From positions 1 through 7,523 of the forward strand of contig JBCCMB010000134.1 of NCBI GenBank assembly GCA_039026555.1: DNA of 7,523 nucleotides. The letters run 5' to 3'. This document shows positions 5,401 through 7,523 of the stretch, piece by piece; positions within the stretch are counted from its first letter, which is position 1; each line of letters starts with the position of its first letter. Under the pieces are notes generated by a model. The model made no database searches. It saw nothing but the letters and a program-made list of their open reading frames with translations, and was not told the origin of the DNA. Position numbers and translations under genes: made by a program. This DNA is from JBCCMB01 sp039026555. Its GTDB lineage: Bacteria > Pseudomonadota > Alphaproteobacteria > Caulobacterales > Hyphomonadaceae.

Positions 5401-6490
5401 CGCCAAGGCCGGCGAGACGCTGGCCGGGCTTGGCGCCGCCCGCGCGCGGCGTGGCCGACAAATCGTATTGGGCGCGTCGGCGCTGGCTTTAATCGGCATG
5501 TTGTTGGGCGTCCTCATTGGCCCGCTTTCCATCGAAATAGCAGACATTCTAGCCGTGATCGGACAGAATCTCGGCCTTGGCGAGGCGGAGCATATCACCC
5601 GCGTTAAAGAGGGCGTCATCGAAAATATTCGCATCCCGCGCGTGCTTCTGGGCGCGCTTGTCGGCGCCTCGCTCGGGGTCGCGGGCGCGGCGATGCAGGG
5701 GTTTTTTCGCAATCCGCTCGCAGACCCTGGATTGATCGGCGTATCGTCGGGCGGCGCGCTTGCGGCGATCGCAGTCATCGTCCTTGGCGGCGCGGCGTTG
5801 CGCCCCGTTACGCTTCTACTTGGACCCTTCGCCTTGCCTCTTGCAGCGTTTGGGGGCGCGTTCGCGACAGTCGTTCTTATCTATCGCGCCGCCAGTTTGG
5901 ACGGACGCGTCGTCGTCGCCACAATGCTGCTCGCCGGCGTTGCGGCCAACGCTTTCGCATTCTCCGGCATCGGCTATCTGACCTTTCTCGCCGACGACGC
6001 CCAGCTTCGCGATCTCACATTTTGGACCTTAGGCAGCTTGGGCGGCGCAGTGTGGGAGCGCGTGCTGCCCGCGGCGGGATTGATGATCATCTCCATCATT
6101 GGAATTTTAACGCTCGCACGGCCCATGAATGGATTGCTGCTGGGAGAAGCTGACGCGTCAACCCTTGGCGTCGACGTGGAAAAGGTGAAACGCCGCGCCG
6201 CCTTCCTAACTGCGTTGGGCGTCGGCGCGGCGACGTCGGTCTGCGGGATTATCAATTTCGTCGGGCTGGTCGTGCCGCATCTGGTGCGTCTGGCGACCGG
6301 GCCGGACCATCGCTATGTTCTGCCCGGTTCTGCGCTTCTCGGCGCCGCGCTTGTCTTGTTTTCCGACCTCGTGGCGCGCATGGCCGTTACGCCGGCGGAG
6401 CTGCCGCTGGGGGTTGTAACGGCTGCAATCGGCGCCCCCTTCTTCTTCTGGCTGTTGCTCAAAGACAAGCGACGCGAGCGCCTGGGATGA
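5384..6490 (+). CDS. hmuU: Heme ABC transporter permease (FecCD family)
   Basis: The 368-residue inner-membrane permease forms a dimeric channel for heme with HmuV on the cytoplasmic side. Family marks include RIPRVLLGALVGASLGVAG (83-101), QGFFRNPLADPGLIGVSSGG (105-124), LTFWTLGSLG (211-220) and GIINFVGLVVPHLVR (288-302). The last is the cytoplasmic coupling region. About ten hydrophobic spans fit BtuC-type permeases. The start at 5384 leaves a short basic N-terminus before the first span near 27-47; an ATG at 5390 is an alternative. An upstream in-frame ATG at 5285 would add 33 residues that only reflect the hmuT sequence read in another frame. The gene overlaps hmuT by 17 bases and hmuV by 4 (ATGA), so translation is probably coupled. 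Confidence 0.93.
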   Translation: MEMALNAKAGETLAGLGAARARRGRQIVLGASALALIGMLLGVLIGPLSIEIADILAVIGQNLGLGEAEHITRVKEGVIENIRIPRVLLGALVGASLGVAGAAMQGFFRNPLADPGLIGVSSGGALAAIAVIVLGGAALRPVTLLLGPFALPLAAFGGAFATVVLIYRAASLDGRVVVATMLLAGVAANAFAFSGIGYLTFLADDAQLRDLTFWTLGSLGGAVWERVLPAAGLMIISIIGILTLARPMNGLLLGEADASTLGVDVEKVKRRAAFLTALGVGAATSVCGIINFVGLVVPHLVRLATGPDHRYVLPGSALLGAALVLFSDLVARMAVTPAELPLGVVTAAIGAPFFFWLLLKDKRRERLG

Positions 6491-7251
6491 GCGTTGAATT
6501 GGACAAGGTCTCGGTCATCCGCAATGGGCGGCCGATTTTGAACGCAGCGACCATCGCGTGCGACGCCGGCGCCTTTACGGCGTTGTGCGGTCCAAACGGC
6601 GCAGGCAAGACAACCGCTCTTTCTGTCATGACCGGGGCGCTTGAACCCGATGAGGGGCGCGTGCGCCTCGATGGCGAAGACGTCGGAGCGTTCGATCGTC
6701 TCTCGCTTGCACGGCGCCGGGCCGTCGTCTCGCAATCCAGTGCGTTGAGCTTTCCCTTCCAGGCGCATGAAGTGGCGGCTATGGGACGCGCGCCCCACCA
6801 TGGCCGAGCCGGTCAATCGCGCGACGCGGCGGTCATTTCTGCGGTTATCGCGGCGATGGACCTCACGGCGATGGCCGACAGAAATTATCTCACCCTCTCC
6901 GGCGGCGAACGTCAGCGCGTCAACATCGCCCGCGCATTGGCGCAAATCTGGGATCCGCCGGACGACGGCCAAGCGCGGTGGTTGTTCCTGGACGAACCGA
7001 CCGCGGCGCTTGATCTAAAGCACCAAATCGCTCTGATGGTGCGATTAAAAGCGCTCGCACGCGAGGGATGGGGCGTCGTCGCCGTGCTGCATGATCTTCC
7101 CTTGGTTCGACAGCACGCCGACAAAGTCGTTTTGTTCAAGGACGGGGAAATTCATAGCGCTGGCGCGCCAGCCGACATGCTGACGCCCGACCGCATTCAA
7201 ACCGTGTTTGACTTAGCGGCGCCCTATACGGCGACAGCGGAGCCTTTCTAA
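6487..7251 (+). CDS. hmuV: Heme ABC transporter ATP-binding protein
   Basis: This 254-residue ATPase powers heme import through HmuU. All nucleotide-binding motifs are intact: Walker A GPNGAGKTT (35-43), Q-loop Gln83, ABC signature LSGGE (137-141), Walker B WLFLDE (165-170), D-loop AALD (173-176) and switch His202 in VLHD. The segment VVSQSSALSFPFQAHEVAAMGRAPH (80-104) is typical of HmuV proteins. The ATG overlaps the hmuU stop as ATGA. The length is normal for the family. At its end the gene overlaps the convergent monooxygenase gene by 4 bases. Confidence 0.95.
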   Translation: MSVELDKVSVIRNGRPILNAATIACDAGAFTALCGPNGAGKTTALSVMTGALEPDEGRVRLDGEDVGAFDRLSLARRRAVVSQSSALSFPFQAHEVAAMGRAPHHGRAGQSRDAAVISAVIAAMDLTAMADRNYLTLSGGERQRVNIARALAQIWDPPDDGQARWLFLDEPTAALDLKHQIALMVRLKALAREGWGVVAVLHDLPLVRQHADKVVLFKDGEIHSAGAPADMLTPDRIQTVFDLAAPYTATAEPF

Positions 7252-7523
7252 GCCTGCTCAGGTATGAGTTCGATCACCGTTTCAAAGCCTTCAAACTCGG
7301 GATGCCCTAGATAAAGCGCGCGGTTGTCGCCCGCGTTTTTGTGCGCGGCGCGAAAGGCTTCGGATTTTGTCCAGCCTTCAAAATGCGCCTGAGACTCCCA
7401 CAGCGTGTGAGACGCATAAAGCGTGTGATCGTCGTTTTTGGGCCCCTTTAATAAATGAAACTCGCAAAAGCCCGGCACCTCCTCCAAATGCGTTTCGCGC
7501 GAGCGCCAAACCTCCTCGAACGC
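7248..7523 (-). CDS. IsdG-like antibiotic-biosynthesis-monooxygenase domain protein (N-terminus beyond window)
   Basis: Ninety-one C-terminal residues are present and the frame is open to the window edge, so the start lies outside. The fold marks are a helix EEVWRSRETHLEEVPGF, strands FCEFHLLKG and HTLYASHTLWES, and the helix HFEGWTKSEAFRAAHK. Trp51 and His61 of the visible part are ten residues apart, as are the catalytic Trp and His of IsdG/IsdI-type heme monooxygenases. The third catalytic residue, an Asn near the N-terminus, would be in the missing part (about 15 residues). Next to hmuTUV this suggests a cytoplasmic heme-degrading enzyme releasing iron. Related domains also act in other oxidations, so the substrate is not proven. 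The gene converges on hmuV with a 4-base overlap of the two stop regions. Confidence 0.82.
   Translation of the reverse strand, partial: AFEEVWRSRETHLEEVPGFCEFHLLKGPKNDDHTLYASHTLWESQAHFEGWTKSEAFRAAHKNAGDNRALYLGHPEFEGFETVIELIPEQA

Noticed and set aside
5149..5778. Minus-strand open frame of 209 residues across hmuT and hmuU
   Set aside because: It is antisense to two well-supported genes; the composition reflects high GC at third positions and no domain is seen.

Overview
The window looks like an alphaproteobacterial chromosome segment. The 3' end of a ribosomal RNA operon (23S, 5S, tRNA-Met(CAT)) is joined to an iron/heme acquisition locus. Support for the lineage: the rrn layout ending in an initiator-type tRNA, the 23S and 5S sequence style, moderately GC-rich codon use, and Fur-like operators with TTGCAA ends. 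A Caulobacterales/Hyphomonadaceae/Parvularculales-like member is a guess; the genus cannot be named from this sequence.

Layout. 1-354: 3' end of 23S rRNA with the sarcin-ricin loop. 355-470: spacer with a small hairpin and the left arm of a pre-5S processing stem. 471-588: 5S rRNA. 589-798: structured spacer with a terminator-like hairpin. 799-875: tRNA-Met(CAT), which has an unusual acceptor end. 876-1264: no intact gene, but minus-strand reading shows a short remnant resembling the C-terminus of a large serine recombinase, a weaker possible S41-peptidase remnant, and a 12-bp GC-rich hairpin. 1265-3388 (minus): TonB-dependent outer-membrane receptor of the siderophore-receptor type. 3493-3723 (minus): small membrane protein. 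3864-4358 (plus): unrecognised 164-residue protein. 4537-7251 (plus): overlapping hmuT-hmuU-hmuV heme ABC-transporter operon. 7248-7523 (minus, cut by the window end): IsdG/antibiotic-biosynthesis-monooxygenase-type protein with the Trp/His pair of heme-degrading monooxygenases.

How it may work (inference). The receptor would bring an iron compound, heme or a siderophore, across the outer membrane using TonB. HmuT would bind heme in the periplasm, HmuUV would pump it into the cytoplasm, and the IsdG-like enzyme could break the ring to release iron. Regulation fits iron control. A near-ideal Fur-type palindrome overlaps the likely receptor promoter (3458-3482), a second related site lies between the divergent small-protein and 164-residue genes (3755-3777), and a weak site overlaps a possible hmuT promoter. 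The two unrecognised genes lie inside this iron-regulated cluster and are the best candidates for undescribed parts of the system. No CRISPR array, intact insertion sequence or prophage is visible.
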